DNA from: Dromiciops gliroides
Lineage: Eukaryota > Chordata > Mammalia > Microbiotheria > Microbiotheriidae
Reading direction: 5' to 3'
DNA length: 64,000 bases
Assembly: GCF_019393635.1 (NCBI RefSeq)
Contig: NC_057863.1
Location: forward strand, 639,988,306-640,052,305
In this document: one piece after another, positions 30,961-41,544 of the stretch
Layout of the letters: every line of letters starts with the position of its first letter
Position numbering within the stretch: position 1 is the stretch's first letter
The notes under the pieces: generated by a model
The model's input: only the letters and a program-made list of their open reading frames with translations
Told to the model about the DNA's origin: nothing
Database searches by the model: none
Made by a program: the position numbers and the translations under genes

Positions 30961-32169
30961 CTGCTTCCTACAAGTGTGATTTTCTGGTGGCTGGCAAATA
31001 TTTTCTGTTTATTTTCCAGCTTCTTGGTACCCCTTCCATTCATCTCTCCTCCTCACCTCAGTGCCCGAGTTTAGTTCTTTCATGAGCTATGGGAGGTATG
31101 CTTGTGGGAAGTAGGACCACAAGGACCAAGGACACTTCTGGCTAAGACCCAGTCAGGAGAAGCATTAGTCATAGACCCAAGCTGCAGGATGGAGGGACAG
31201 GGGTGATGGTCAGTGGGGAGAATAAAGGGTCCTAAGAAAGCCTGATGGGCAACAGCAAGGCAGGAGAGATGGGTGGCAGGTAGTGTCAGAGACGGTTGGA
31301 AAGCCCCTTGGACCCTAAGATCCAGAAGCATAGGTTAAAAGTCGCCCATGGCCCAGAGATGACTTTTGCTTCCTCTTTCCTAGGAGGGCAGACTATATTC
31401 TTGCCGCCCCAATGACTTGTTCCAAACTTGTTCCCTTGCTGCCTTGTTTGTGGCACTGGGTGGGGCCCTGGGGTGACTGGGAGGATCCCACATCCTGCCA
31501 GGGAAGAGAAAGAATGGAATGTTGGCTTCAGCCAAGCTGGTCCCAAAGCACTTTTCTTAACGTGTAACCGAAACAGTCAGTGAAGACTGAAGAACAGTGG
31601 GAAGAGCTGCTTAACTGGAAGGGACCCCCAGGCTGTAGTCTGTAGGACTTAGTGACTGAGCACACCCAGGTCACTGATACCAAATGTCCTGTGTGAGGGG
31701 GTGATCTAGGAAGGGGCTGGGCCATCCACTCCTCTGGAGGTCAGGGTTCAATTCTGAGCATTGCAGTACAGAAAGGACCCTGATGAGCTGAGGGCTCTTG
31801 GGGTGGGCTTCCAGGACACTGACGGGCTTCAAGTCCATTTCACAAAAGGCTCAGAGGAAGGGAATGGGCATATTGGGCCCAGAGAGAAGTCAGTTGTGGG
31901 CTGAGGTGGAGATGGGGGCAGGACATGAGAACTCCTTTGAGTTTATGAGCATCTGTCACAGGGATGGGGGATCCTTTGTTTGGCCCCAGATGGCAGAGCT
32001 AGCGACCACTGAAGTAGGCGCGAGCTGGAGCTCCGACTTGGGCTCGTTAGATACCCAGGATAAACTTCTTGACAAGTTGGGCTGTCCCAGAGTGCAATGA
32101 GAAGATTCCCCATCCATGGAGGTCTTCACAGGCTGGATGACTTCCTACTATGGGAGGCGTAGTGGAATA

Positions 32170-32390
32170 ACAGCCCGCATTTATACAACATTTTGAGGGT
32201 GACAATCCACTTCACAATGATCTTGTTTGATCCTCCCAACGATAGTTTGAGGCAGGTGCTATTACTATCTCCACCCTCCCCATCAGATGAGTCAACAGTG
32301 ATTGAGGTGAAGTGACTTGCCCAGGGTCACATAGCTGGTAAGTATCTGAAGTAGGATCGGAACTTGGCTCTTCCTGACCCCAATGTTTTT
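32170..32390 (-). repeat. MIR SINE
   Basis: Reverse copy: TTTATACAACATTTTG, TTGATCCTCCCAACGATAG, AGTGACTTGCCCAGGGTCAC, CGGAACTTGGCTCTTCC. Confidence 0.65.
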
Positions 32391-32480
32391 GTTCCATGAA
32401 CCCCTTTCAACAACAACCAGAAAAATGTGTTGTCACCTCTTAGGGTAATTTAATATACTTAGTGATATTCTTTTAGATTT
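32378..32480 (+). mobile_element. Fragment of the 6079-type DNA-transposon family
   Basis: TCCATGAACCCCTTTCAAC and TCTTAGGGTAATTTAATATAC; 5' part only. Confidence 0.4.
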
Positions 32481-32775
32481 ATTCATCAAGTGTTTACAAT
32501 AGCTACAATCATACCCTTTGTTCCCAAAAGCTCACGATGGTTTCAAAGTGGTGCAGAAAAACCTATCATACTTTGAAGCACACGCACATGTTTGAGGTCA
32601 GAGGGAAAGTGTATTGGTACAGTGATGAAACCCTTGGAGCCAAGTGGTGGGAGAGCCACTGTTCTATTCACTGCACTACCTGCTGCCCTCTAGTGGACAG
32701 TCTTTGGGGGCTCAGAGAGTCTTGCTGACTAATGGCCCACAGTAAACACCCTCTTACAGGTTCAAACACTCAGTA

Positions 32776-35213
32776 CACCATCTACCAGGTATGATTTATT
32801 TTAAATGCAAAAATAATCAACTATACTGTGATTTTCTCCCTGAGGAATGAAGTCACACAGTCCTGCTGTATACACGGAGGAGCAGCTCTGCAGAAAGTGC
32901 ATCTTCCAGGGAATGTGCAGGGGAGCAGTTCCCAAGGCAACCCCCAGACCTCCTGTCCTTCCCTCCCCTCCCCCACCCCCCCCCCAATATGTAGTGTGGG
33001 TCACAGGTTTCAAGATCTGACCAGTGTTCTGATCACTTCATCCATACCATCAAATCAGAGACCATGTGGGCAACAGGGGCAGGAGCAACCCCTCCTGCCC
33101 CCATCGTAAGCTTCCATTTCTGGGGAGATGAGGGAATCAGGGTGCAGGGGGATAGCGCCACCCTCTCCCAGCATCCAGGTTCTCAGGATAACAGCTCATG
33201 CAAGGGCCCCATCCTCTCTGTCCAAGGCTGCTACCACCCCATCCAAGGGCAGGGACAGAGGATGAAAGCTAGCACCCTGGGTTATCTTCCCTGGAGCTGG
33301 TGGCTGGAGACCTCATGGGCCAAGAGGCTACTACAGGAAAGAAGAGCAGCCAGGGGAGGTTGGAGGGGGCAAAGATGGAGAAGGTGATTCTGGAGCTTTG
33401 CTGGATGGGGGAAGGCCCGTTCCATATTCCAAACACTGGGCCAAGCTGCAGTCCTGGGGGTCTTACTGCATAAACTAAGGGCCTACTAAGAGAAGCCACA
33501 AGTCCAGTGAAGATCTGTTTGAAAGTCAAGGTGGGAACCTTGGCCCTTGGGCCTTTCTGGGGTGGGAGGGGTTGCTTAGAGCATATGCCTCCAATAAAGC
33601 AGCATCTTCAAAGGTCTCTAAGAACGGGAGGTCCCCCATTTCTCACACCTTTCAGAAGATACTCACTGGGGTGGGGGCGCTATGTTTCGGGCCCCAGAGG
33701 GTCATGGTCTTAGAAAGAATGTGATGCCCTGGAGGGAGGCAATCTTGGGGAGAAGCGCTTAGGAACAGCTGCTTTGCTGAGGGATTTTCCTTAGGTCGGC
33801 ATCTCATGCGTGGAGTCCAGACCTGGAGAGTGAGCTGGCCATGAACACTGCAGCTCAGCAGCCGCTAGGATTTCAAGTAATCACCTGGGTGAGGGCCAGC
33901 CAGGCCTTTTGCTCTGTGGCCAAGATGCAGCATCCACGGCATTTCTGTCAAGAGACCAGGAGACATCCAAGGTCTCTGGCCGGGTGGGGACACGCCTGAC
34001 CCTCCGTTATTGTGTGCCAGCACCCCGGAACTGGCCTCTTCAGCTGATGTTAGCTGGTCCATCACTACTCGTGGTAGCTGATCCAGGGCCTGGCCTCCAC
34101 GGAACAAAATGCCATCGGTGGATGGATGCCAACACTGTCTTTGGTGAGACACCTGAGATCCACATGGGGGACTTTGTTTTAAAAGCAAACAAACGGGGGC
34201 AGCTAGGTGGCGCGGTAGATAAAGCACCGGCCCTGGATTCAGGAGGACCTGAGTTCAAATCTGACCTCAGACACTTGACACTTACTAGCTGTGTGACCCT
34301 GGGCAAGTCACTTAACCCCCATTGCCCCGCAAAAAAAAAAAAAAAAGCAAACAAACAAATAGCACCTTGAGGACATCCTCTGCGGGCTGTGGCTTACCTT
34401 GTTAGAGATCCCCAAGCAGGAGGTGGTACCCTTTACTAGTTAAACTAGAAGGACACAGGTAAATGAGAGGCTGGAAGAGGAAAAAAGTTATTTTGTCCCT
34501 GAGATAACTGGAATCTACCCTGCGGCTTGACATTTCACTAAAGAACGTTTTCAGAGACGAGGCTGACAAAACGGTCAGAAATTAAAACGACAGCTCCCTG
34601 GGCTCGACCACAGAATGGCTTCTTGTCTCATGCCCAACTCCCTATTTAAATATGAAAATGCTTCTTTGGGCGGGGGTAGGGGTGGGGGCTGGGGGGAAGG
34701 AGCTGGAACCAGAATGGGCCAACATGAATCGTATGTACTTCTTAGGTCTGCGGCCTGGGCACTGTTGCATGATTCGGAATTAAAAGAAAAAACTGTACCA
34801 AGTTTTGTTTTTTTTTTTCTTTCTGCTTTTGATTAGGAGAGTGAGCTGTGCAGAGTGAGGGTAGAGTTCAGGGTAGAGTTGTGTGACCTCCCCGGAGGCT
34901 ACATGATTTTACTTGAGATTGCTTTTAATGCTTCAGACAGCAGGCAGGTCAGGAGGGGCTGAAACCAGCCACCCTCCAGACGCAAACCTGGCCCGGTGGT
35001 TTCCAACCATCTCCCGTTCAAGGATCCTCAACGATTCTTTGGTGCTCCCTGCAGAGAGCCACGCGGCCCTCCAAATACCCATTCCTGGATGTGATGGCCA
35101 AGTCCAAGCTTGGTGGAAGATAGGGGAAGAGTACAGTCTGATGCATCAGTAAGTGCTGGATGGCAGGGGTGGCTATGGTAGGAGGGTCAGCCTGGGTCCC
35201 GGCCTGACCTCAG
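32776..35213 (-). other. CPTP: CPTP 3'UTR (predicted)
   Basis: On the minus strand the first AATAAA after the stop is at 32794-32799, which would give a 2.4 kb 3'UTR. It carries one young SINE (34195-34342). No other gene is seen in this stretch. A shorter UTR ending at a variant signal is possible. Confidence 0.45.
34195..34342 (+). mobile_element. WSINE1-type SINE, 14-bp TSD, in the CPTP 3'UTR
   Basis: TSD AAAAGCAAACAAAC at 34181-34194 and 34343-34356; long A-tail. Antisense to CPTP. Confidence 0.93.
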
Positions 35214-35736
35214 CTAGGGCAGGTCCAGCAGGGTATGTTCTTCAAAGAGCTTCTGGGTGATCTGGTAGACCTGACAGATAAAGGGCATGGCGTCATTCAG
35301 CATCTCCACAGCCTCCTCGGGCGGACCCACATTCATGGTCTCCAGGAAGGCGTTGCGACCAGGTAGCGTGCAGAACGCCATGGTGACGGCCTTGCGGATG
35401 ATCCAGGGGTGGTAGGTGGCCAGGGTGGTGTTGTAGGAGTCTGTGCAGATGACCGAGGTCTTGCAGTCCTCCTGGCTGGTCCTGAGCCCCTCCAGGAACA
35501 TCTGCAGCCAGTGCAGGGCCCGGTGCAGGCGCAGGATGGTGCGGCAGCCAGATTCGGGGTGCTCAGAGCGCTTCTGGAGGTCCACCAGCTTGTTGTCCAC
35601 CTCAAACTGCACCATGGACTGGAGGCTGGAGTAATTTTCTTTCTGGTCGCTGCTGCGGAACCTCTCCATGATCTGGATTTTGGTCATCACGTCCTTTGAG
35701 ATGAAGGAGAAGATGGTGCCAAGGTTGTTCAGGAAC
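35214..35736 (-). CDS. CPTP: CPTP coding exon 2 (main GLTP domain)
   Basis: Acceptor TTGACAACATAG; the first base completes Arg41 (RFLNNLGTIFS). Residues 41-214 and TAG stop at 35214-35216. Holds all five lipid-contacting residues named for the gene. Confidence 0.97.
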
Positions 35737-37273
35737 CTATGTTGTCAAGACCAGACAAAGTGTCATTGGGCTGGGGAGCCCTGCTGTGGAAATGCTCTGA
35801 AAGGGGGCCCTGTGCCCTCCCTGCTCCCCGCTGGTGAAAGCTGCCACATCCCAGTCTGGTGGGGCTAGACAGGCCAAAGGTCTACTCCCAAGGGGTTCGT
35901 TTCCCTAGGCCAGATTGCTACAGGAAGGTGAATCAGCTGGAGCAATCAGGGAGGGAGTGGGTGGCAGCAAAGCTGGGCATTCTGGTTCTCAAGGGGAGGG
36001 TCACCCACACCAACAATAGGAAATCTAGGAGGGGCATGGGTCATTTAAGTTCTCCGGCTAAATGCTACTTCTTTTTATTTATTTATCTATTTATCTATTC
36101 ATTCATTCATTCATTTATCTATCTATTTATTTATTTTTGCAGGGCAATGGGAGTTAAGTGATTTGCCCAGGGTCACACAGCTAGTCTCAAGTGTCTGAGG
36201 CAGGATTTGAACTCAGGTCTTCCTGAATCCAGGGCTGGTGCTTTATCCACTGCACCACCTAGCTGTCCCCTAAATGCTACTTCTAAGATCAAAACAGCAT
36301 AAGCTCCTTGCAGCTGCTTCCTTCTCTCAGGGAGAGTGAACGTGCAGTGACTGCTGGAGGGCCAGCTATGCCTCTGGTGGAAAAAGAGGGCATTGCTGGG
36401 GGAATGGGGTAACACCTCCTGGGTGCAGATCCTGTGGCAACCCCCTGCTGCAAGAGCCCCTTGGTCCCAATCACATCCCCAGGGTGGCTGTGCCAGGAGA
36501 GCACCCGGTGGTGCCCCCGCATGAGTGTCTATACATTGGGCTTCGGGGGCTCATGGGAGAATCCAGTCATTGGTGTTTGCAAAATGCCTGTAAGGAATGT
36601 GGACCCAAGGAACGTGAAGATGCTGCCCAGCAAGTCCTACTACATTCACACGTGGCTTCTGCTCACCCACAAGTCCATCCCATCATGTGCCAATCGACCC
36701 CTCACGCGGAAGTCCGACATCTACACATGCCAGTGGCCTCCTCACACGGGAGTCCTCTGGCCATACCTCAGACCCGGCCTGGCCTCCCCCACGAGATGTT
36801 GGACATTCCTGTCAGTCTCCTCCTCACACATAATCATCCTAATAGCTCACATTTATATAGCACTTAGTCTGTGCCAGGCTCTACAATTATCACCTCCTCT
36901 GATCCTCCCAACAACCCTAGGAGGTGGCTGTTATTATTATGCCCTTTTTGCAGATGAGGCAATGGAGGCAAACAGATTAAATAAGTTGCCCAGGATCGCA
37001 CAGGCACAGTAAGGGTCTGAGGCTGGATTGGAACTCGGGTCTTCCTGACTCCAGGCCTGAAGCGCCACCTAGGAGCCCCCACCAGCGTGAGCTCTCCCTG
37101 GCCCTCTGGCCGGAGCCCTTGGGGTCCAGTGAATGGACTCTGCCCACTCACCTGACAAGCCCTTTCCAACCAGTAATGTAAGGGTCCATGAGCACCTCCT
37201 CCTTCTCGTTGAGGCATTGCTTGAAACTGACCAGTACGACCTTCAGGTTAAAGTCAGGCTGCTCATCAGCCAT
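35214..37273 (-). CDS. CPTP: Ceramide-1-phosphate transfer protein (complete coding region, 2 coding exons)
   Basis: CPTP carries ceramide-1-phosphate between the trans-Golgi, plasma membrane and other membranes, and thereby restrains eicosanoid production. It is a soluble all-helical GLTP-fold protein. Joining 37152-37273 and 35214-35736 (minus strand) gives 645 nt, 214 residues plus TAG, the same length as human. The residues known to hold the phosphate and amide of the lipid are present at the expected numbers: D56, K60, R106, R110 and H150. Other family blocks are FNLKVVLVSFKQCL, GTIFSFISKDV, HPESGCRT, LHRALHWLQMFLEGLR, YHPWIIRKAV and MNVGPPEEAVEM, ending HTLLDLP. It lies head-to-head with INTS11. 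Confidence 0.97.
36073..36270 (-). mobile_element. WSINE1-type SINE with microsatellite tail, 14-bp TSD
   Basis: TSD TAAATGCTACTTCT at 36059-36072 and 36271-36284. The tail region (36073-36138) is (ATTT/ATCT/ATTC)n in place of a plain T-run. Confidence 0.93.
36840..37070 (-). repeat. MIR SINE
   Basis: CATTTATATAGCACTTAG, TCTGATCCTCCCAACAACCC, GATGAGGCAATGGAGGC, TGGATTGGAACTCGGG. Confidence 0.65.
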
Positions 37274-37286
37274 GGTCCAGCACAAC
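37152..37286 (-). CDS. CPTP: CPTP coding exon 1 with start codon
   Basis: Acceptor TGTGTTTCAG gives 13 nt of 5'UTR, then ATG at 37271-37273. Encodes MADEQPDFNLKVVLVSFKQC, then LNEKEEVLMDPYITGWKGLV and two bases of Arg41; donor GTCAG/GTGAGT. Confidence 0.96.
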
Positions 37287-37989
37287 CTGAAACACAGAAG
37301 ATCCCTGGGTGATCAGGCCACATGCATGGGCTCGGGAGGACTGGCTGGAATGGAAGCCCTGATGAAACAAGTCATCTTTCTCCACAGTTGCTCCTATTTA
37401 TCCAAGTTGCTACAGGATAGAGTGCCCTCCCCCAGCAACCTTGACAAACACAGCCTGCCCACTGAGTCAGCGACCGGATGAGGCTGAGATGGGAGAGGCT
37501 GACCTGGAAGGCGGGCCCTGCCCTGGAATCTAATCTGTGTCCCCTGGATTCTTTGGCAGCTCCCATCTTTCCAAACTGGACCCAAGCCCAACTCCCCAGG
37601 CAGAGCAGGCGACTGAACAGAAATTATTCAAATGAGGGAGTTTGTCTCGGATGCTTGGATTAGCACAGGAAGGAGAAGAGGGAGGCTACCATTCATGCGA
37701 CAGCTGTAAGCCTTCCATAGAGGTATGGTCCATCCCCTTCTGTCTGCAGCGCTCCAGGTCATTGGCTACGGGTGGCCCCCATGTCCCTAGACTGTGAGCT
37801 CTTTAAAGGAGGGGTCACGTTGTATGCTTTTGGGTCCCCCTGTGCATCCAGTGTGGTCTAGAGCATAGAGCTGGCATTTGGTATGACCCTGGATGGAGGC
37901 CTGCATGGTTAAAAACAACACAGGGGGATGGGAACAGGTTTAGGAATGGGGAAGGAGTCAAGAGACTTGAAGATGACTGAGAGTGGCCA

Positions 37990-38165
37990 ATGGAAGACCT
38001 TGATTCTTGGTGGCAGGAGACCCGATCTGCTCCTAGCTGTTGACTGCTTCCTCACTCTGGGTCTCAGTTTTCCCTTATTTGTAAAATGAGAGGGTTGGAT
38101 GAGATGAGCCGCAAGGTCTCTTCCAACTCTGACATTCTCTTGTCTAAAGTCTCTTCCAGTTCAGA
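37990..38165 (+). repeat. MIR-like SINE relic
   Basis: CTGACTGCTTCCTCACTC, CCCTTATTTGTAAAATGAG, GGTCTCTTCCAACTCTG. Confidence 0.5.
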
Positions 38166-38932
38166 TGGTCTATGGGTCAATGACACATCAATTTATTGTT
38201 TCAATAGCCTTGTGCTTTCTCCTGATGGAGCAAGCAGGACTTTTTAATGACCTTTGGCCCCACTGTCTCCTATGTAATACTGAGGAAAAAAAGGAAATTC
38301 AATGGTTTTAAGCAGGCTGAACAGCTGAGGTTCCAGGCTGGGGATGAATGGGCCTTCTGAAAGATAAGGTCGAGACTTTGACTCTGGTACGATTACATTC
38401 AGCTGTAAACCATTCATCAGAGCTTCAAGCTCAGGGATGAGGAACCCAGCAGGAAGAAGGAAGTGGGGGGGTGGGGAGGGAGTAAGAGCAGCCAAAGAAA
38501 CCTAGAGTCTCGACACTCCCCAAATAGCCTGGCTGTGTAAACTCTCTCGGGCACTTTGCCTGGCTCAAACCAAAGGCTTCTTAGTCAGCAATGGTCCTGG
38601 GGTTCGATCGATTGTAAGCACACTGGCTCACATTCCACCTCATTCAGTGCATCTAGTGAAAAGTCATCACAAGCAAAAAGAAATCTTGGAGCAGCGGAGC
38701 CTGACTCAGCACAGAGCAATCCTCCGGCCCCTCCATGGAAGAAGACGGACCCAACCACAGTGTTACAGAAGGCTATACATACCAGGGATAGATGGGGAAG
38801 GTCAGAGGGGAGGGGATCCCAGGGTCTTATTCCTGGCTCTGCTGTCACTGCCTCCGGATCCTAGGGTCACATCCTTGAAAAGAAAACGCAAGAGTGGTAG
38901 AATGTCTGGCCTGGGAGAGTGCTAAGAGATCC

Positions 38933-39165
38933 AGGGGTTCTCCTGCTGTTCTGGTATCATGGACCCCTTTGGCAGTCAGCCTGGTGAAACCTGTGGACCC
39001 CTTCATCCTGTTTAAAACACCTACATTACAGAAGAAGCCATAGGTGTATGTAAATAAATATAACCGTATACAGTATATATACAATATACCCAAGTATATA
39101 CAACATAAATACAATATAAAGACAGTTAACAAGTCTAATCTCCTTGGTTTCAAAGTCAGGGACCC
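38933..39165 (+). mobile_element. DNA-transposon relic (same family as 6079)
   Basis: AGGGGTTCTCCTGCTG, TATCATGGACCCCTTTGGC and GAAACCTGTGGACCCCTTC, followed by A/T-rich ATACAATATA repeats. Confidence 0.5.
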
Positions 39166-39542
39166 AGCGGGAGGGAAGGAGTCCTTCTAGCTCAACACGC
39201 TCTGTTTGACAGATGGGGAAACTGAGGCCAAGAAAAGGTCACCCAGCGAGTCAGGCAGGGGGCGGTGTGGGCAGGGGCTGGAGCCCCAGAAGCCCCCCGG
39301 ACTGTGATCCGGGCCCCTTCCCTGGCAGCGCTGGGGGACCTGGGGGCGGGGACTCATGACCCTTGACCCCGCCGCCCCCAGCCCGGGCTCTTGGTTTGGT
39401 CAGGGGCCAGGGTCTACCCCCAGCACCACTGATGCCCGCCTACGGCTCCCCGACCCTCCCCCTCCCTTTCCCCCTCCCCACCCGGCATCCCAGAGCCGGC
39501 CCTCGGGGACCACCTCCTCGCCCTCACCTGCACCTTACTCAC

Positions 39543-39600
39543 CTGACGCTTCCTCTGACAGCAGGTTCTTGGGCTTCGTCCTCAATCCCCTCCAATCACC
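39543..39600 (-). other. CPTP: Predicted CPTP non-coding exon 1
   Basis: A strong donor GCGTCAG/GTGAGTAAGG reads on the minus strand at 39542, inside the GC-rich promoter. Upstream boundary unknown. Confidence 0.45.
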
Positions 39601-39744
39601 GCCAAGACCCGCCCCCTAGTCCTCGCCCCAGCTTGATTGGCTGGTATGGAATCCAATGGAGAGCCGGCACAGAGCTCCGGTCCAGGAAGGCAGGTCCTGG
39701 GGGCAGGGAGGCCGGCTCATAGGCTGAGGTTGCGCCTGCGCGAT

Positions 39745-39805
39745 GGCTTCGGGTCTTCGCCGCTGTCCCCGCCCCTCGCGCAGGCGCAGGACCTAGGGAC
39801 TCGCA
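39745..39805 (+). other. INTS11: Predicted INTS11 non-coding exon 1
   Basis: A strong donor ACTCGCA/GTGAGTACGG lies at 39806, downstream of the promoter boxes. The start site is inferred only. Confidence 0.45.
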
Positions 39806-40199
39806 GTGAGTACGGAAGCCCGTGCGGCTTGCATCGTGGAGGGCTGAGGTGGGGAGAGGGAAAAATTGGGGGCCCTCACCGCTGGGGTGGGGAGAGTAGG
39901 GCCGGCCGGTTTCCCAGGGAGCCTGGAAGCCTCCGCTTACGCCTTCCCCGCCTCTCCCAGCAGCCCCCTGCTTAGAGCGGGGAGGGCTGAATGGGCAGCT
40001 TCCCTCGGGTGGGCGGCCATGAACGCCTTCCTACTCGCCCGCCGGGATGCGAGCGAGTGACGTCACCATAGGCGAGCAGCTGCTCGCAAGGCCCGGGCGG
40101 CTTCCTGGCCGAGTAGCCTGGGCTCGGCCTCGGGATCTCCCAACGGAGCCTGCCTTGGGTCACAATGTGGGGGATATGGGGAGCTCAGGGAGACGTCAT

Positions 40200-40465
40200 G
40201 CTGGGATCATAGAAATTAGGACTAGAAGGGACTTGAGAGGTTCTTGCTCATTCTTTTCCTCCCTCACTTGACAAATGAGGAAACTGAGGCTCCGAGAGGT
40301 TGTGTAATTTGCTCGAGGTCAGTGAGGCAGGCATTAGAGACCCGTCTCCAGGCTCAGGGAATGACTTGCCTGGAGTCACCCAAGTAGTAAGTAAGTAGCA
40401 GAGCCAAGATTTGAACCTAGTCCCCGTGACTCCCAATCCTGTGCCCTTTTTATGATACCACATTG
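40200..40465 (-). repeat. MIR-like SINE relic
   Basis: AATGAGGAAACTGAGGCTCC, ATGACTTGCCTGGAGTC, AAGATTTGAACCTAGTCC in reverse. Confidence 0.55.
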
Positions 40466-40689
40466 CTTCCTGTCTGATTTATCAAAACTCTTTGGCTTCT
40501 GCAGCAAATACTCCTAAGCCACACAGGCTGGAAGGAGCAGTTTGGCTGTAATTCGAGGGATGGCAATTTTTAAAAATCGTTTTTGGAGGCAGGAAAACAC
40601 CACTGACTACTACTATAGAAGTAGTTCTTATTTCTTATACCACCAACAGTTTACAAAGTGCTTCCTTTACAAAAACCATGTAAAATAAA

Positions 40690-40900
40690 GAGGCAGTGTG
40701 GTATACTGGGAAGAACCCTGGATTTGGAATGAGACTCTCAGAGGGTCCTCAGAAGTCATCTGGCGTAGCCCATGGATTATCTGTGTGGCTGTGGGTGAAT
40801 TTAACTCCTGTGATTCTTAATTTCTCTTTCTCTAAAAATGCTGGGATATGGACTAGATGAGTTCTAAGGTTCCTTCCATCTAAATCTTCTAAGGTAGCTG
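40690..40900 (+). repeat. MIR-like SINE relic
   Basis: AGGCAGTGTGGTATACTGG head, TTAACTCCTGTGATTC, TAGATGAGTTCTAAGG 3' part. Confidence 0.45.
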
Positions 40901-40998
40901 GCAGTACAATTTTACTGATGAAGAAAATGAGGTCAAGTGATTTAGGATCTAGAACTCAAGTCTTCTGACCCAAATCTAGATTAAGATAGTGATAGTGG

Positions 40999-41150
40999 GG
41001 GGCAGCTAGATGGCGCAGTGGATAGAGCACTGGCCCTGGAGTCAGGAGTACCTGAGTTCAAATCCGGTCTCAGACACTTAACACTTACTAGCTGTGTGAC
41101 CCTAGGCAAGTCACTTAACCCTAATTGCCTCACTAAAATATATATATATA
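40999..41150 (+). mobile_element. WSINE1-type SINE, 12-bp TSD
   Basis: TSD TAGTGATAGTGG at 40987-40998 and 41151-41162; A-tail replaced by (TA)n at 41138-41150. Confidence 0.93.
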
Positions 41151-41455
41151 TAGTGATAGTGGCACGATGGTTTCCTAGGATGCTTTACTTTCCAGAGACC
41201 TCTAGTATAACGTTGTGTTAGGAGAGTTAATGAGATTTACATCCCCAGTATTTCAGACTTCTTTGGCATAGAGCTAATAATCAGAGTTGAGGAAACCTTG
41301 CCCAGTGTGGGAGTGGGGTGGGGTGGTCTCTGTTTTAGCACCTACTTCACAATCATTGTAAAAAAAAGGTACATCTTTCTGTGTTGGCCCCTTTTAGAAG
41401 TTAAGACATCCAGTCCCGTGATACCTGTGTGATCTCAAAGACCTGTACTTTGTAG

Positions 41456-41544
41456 GCATTGCTCTGTGGAGTCCCAGATCTAGCCTGATGAAGTACTGAG
41501 AACTTGGCTACTCAAGATGCCAGAGATTAAAGTCACTCCCTTGG
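41456..41544 (+). CDS. INTS11: INTS11 exon 2: start codon
   Basis: Acceptor TACTTTGTAG, 61 nt of 5'UTR, ATG at 41517, MPEIKVTPL and one base; donor TTGG/GTAAGT. The start matches the conserved MPEI N-terminus. Confidence 0.92.

Larger units (their letters stand above)
19111..32775. other. Intergenic region TAS1R3-CPTP
   Basis: 13.7 kb with no gene seen. Dominated by L1 3' ends, L2, MIR, WSINE and unclassified repeats listed separately. Stretches without recognised repeats: 19111-19500, 20810-21400, 25000-25600 and 30960-32170. Confidence 0.65.
35737..37151 (-). other. CPTP: CPTP intron between coding exons
   Basis: 1.4 kb; one young SINE with a tetranucleotide tail (36073-36270) and a reverse MIR (36840-37070). 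The rest is single-copy with no gene seen. Confidence 0.8.
37287..39542 (-). other. CPTP: CPTP first intron (predicted)
   Basis: 2.3 kb from the coding exon to the inferred non-coding exon. Holds a MIR-like relic (37990-38165) and a DNA-transposon relic (38933-39165). 37600-37980 and 38170-38930 show nothing recognisable. Confidence 0.6.
39230..40140. promoter_or_regulatory. GC-rich divergent promoter of CPTP and INTS11
   Basis: High G+C with many CpG dinucleotides between the 5' ends of the two divergent genes. CCAAT boxes at 39592-39596 and 39653-39657 (+) and 39636-39640 (-). Sp1-like CCCCGCCCC at 39767-39775. NRF1-like TGCGCCTGCGC at 39731-39741 and its exact complement at 39778-39788. 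A perfect cAMP-response element TGACGTCA at 40058-40065. This head-to-head arrangement also exists in human. Confidence 0.75.
39806..41455 (+). other. INTS11: INTS11 intron 1 (predicted)
   Basis: 1.65 kb; GC-rich start with a TGACGTCA site, a reverse MIR-like relic (40200-40465), a forward relic (40690-40900) and one young SINE (40999-41150). Confidence 0.55.

Noticed and set aside
39356-39722. Proline-rich frames in the GC-rich promoter
   Set aside because: Compositional frames in a CpG-rich region spanning the promoter and the inferred CPTP exon; no conserved motif.
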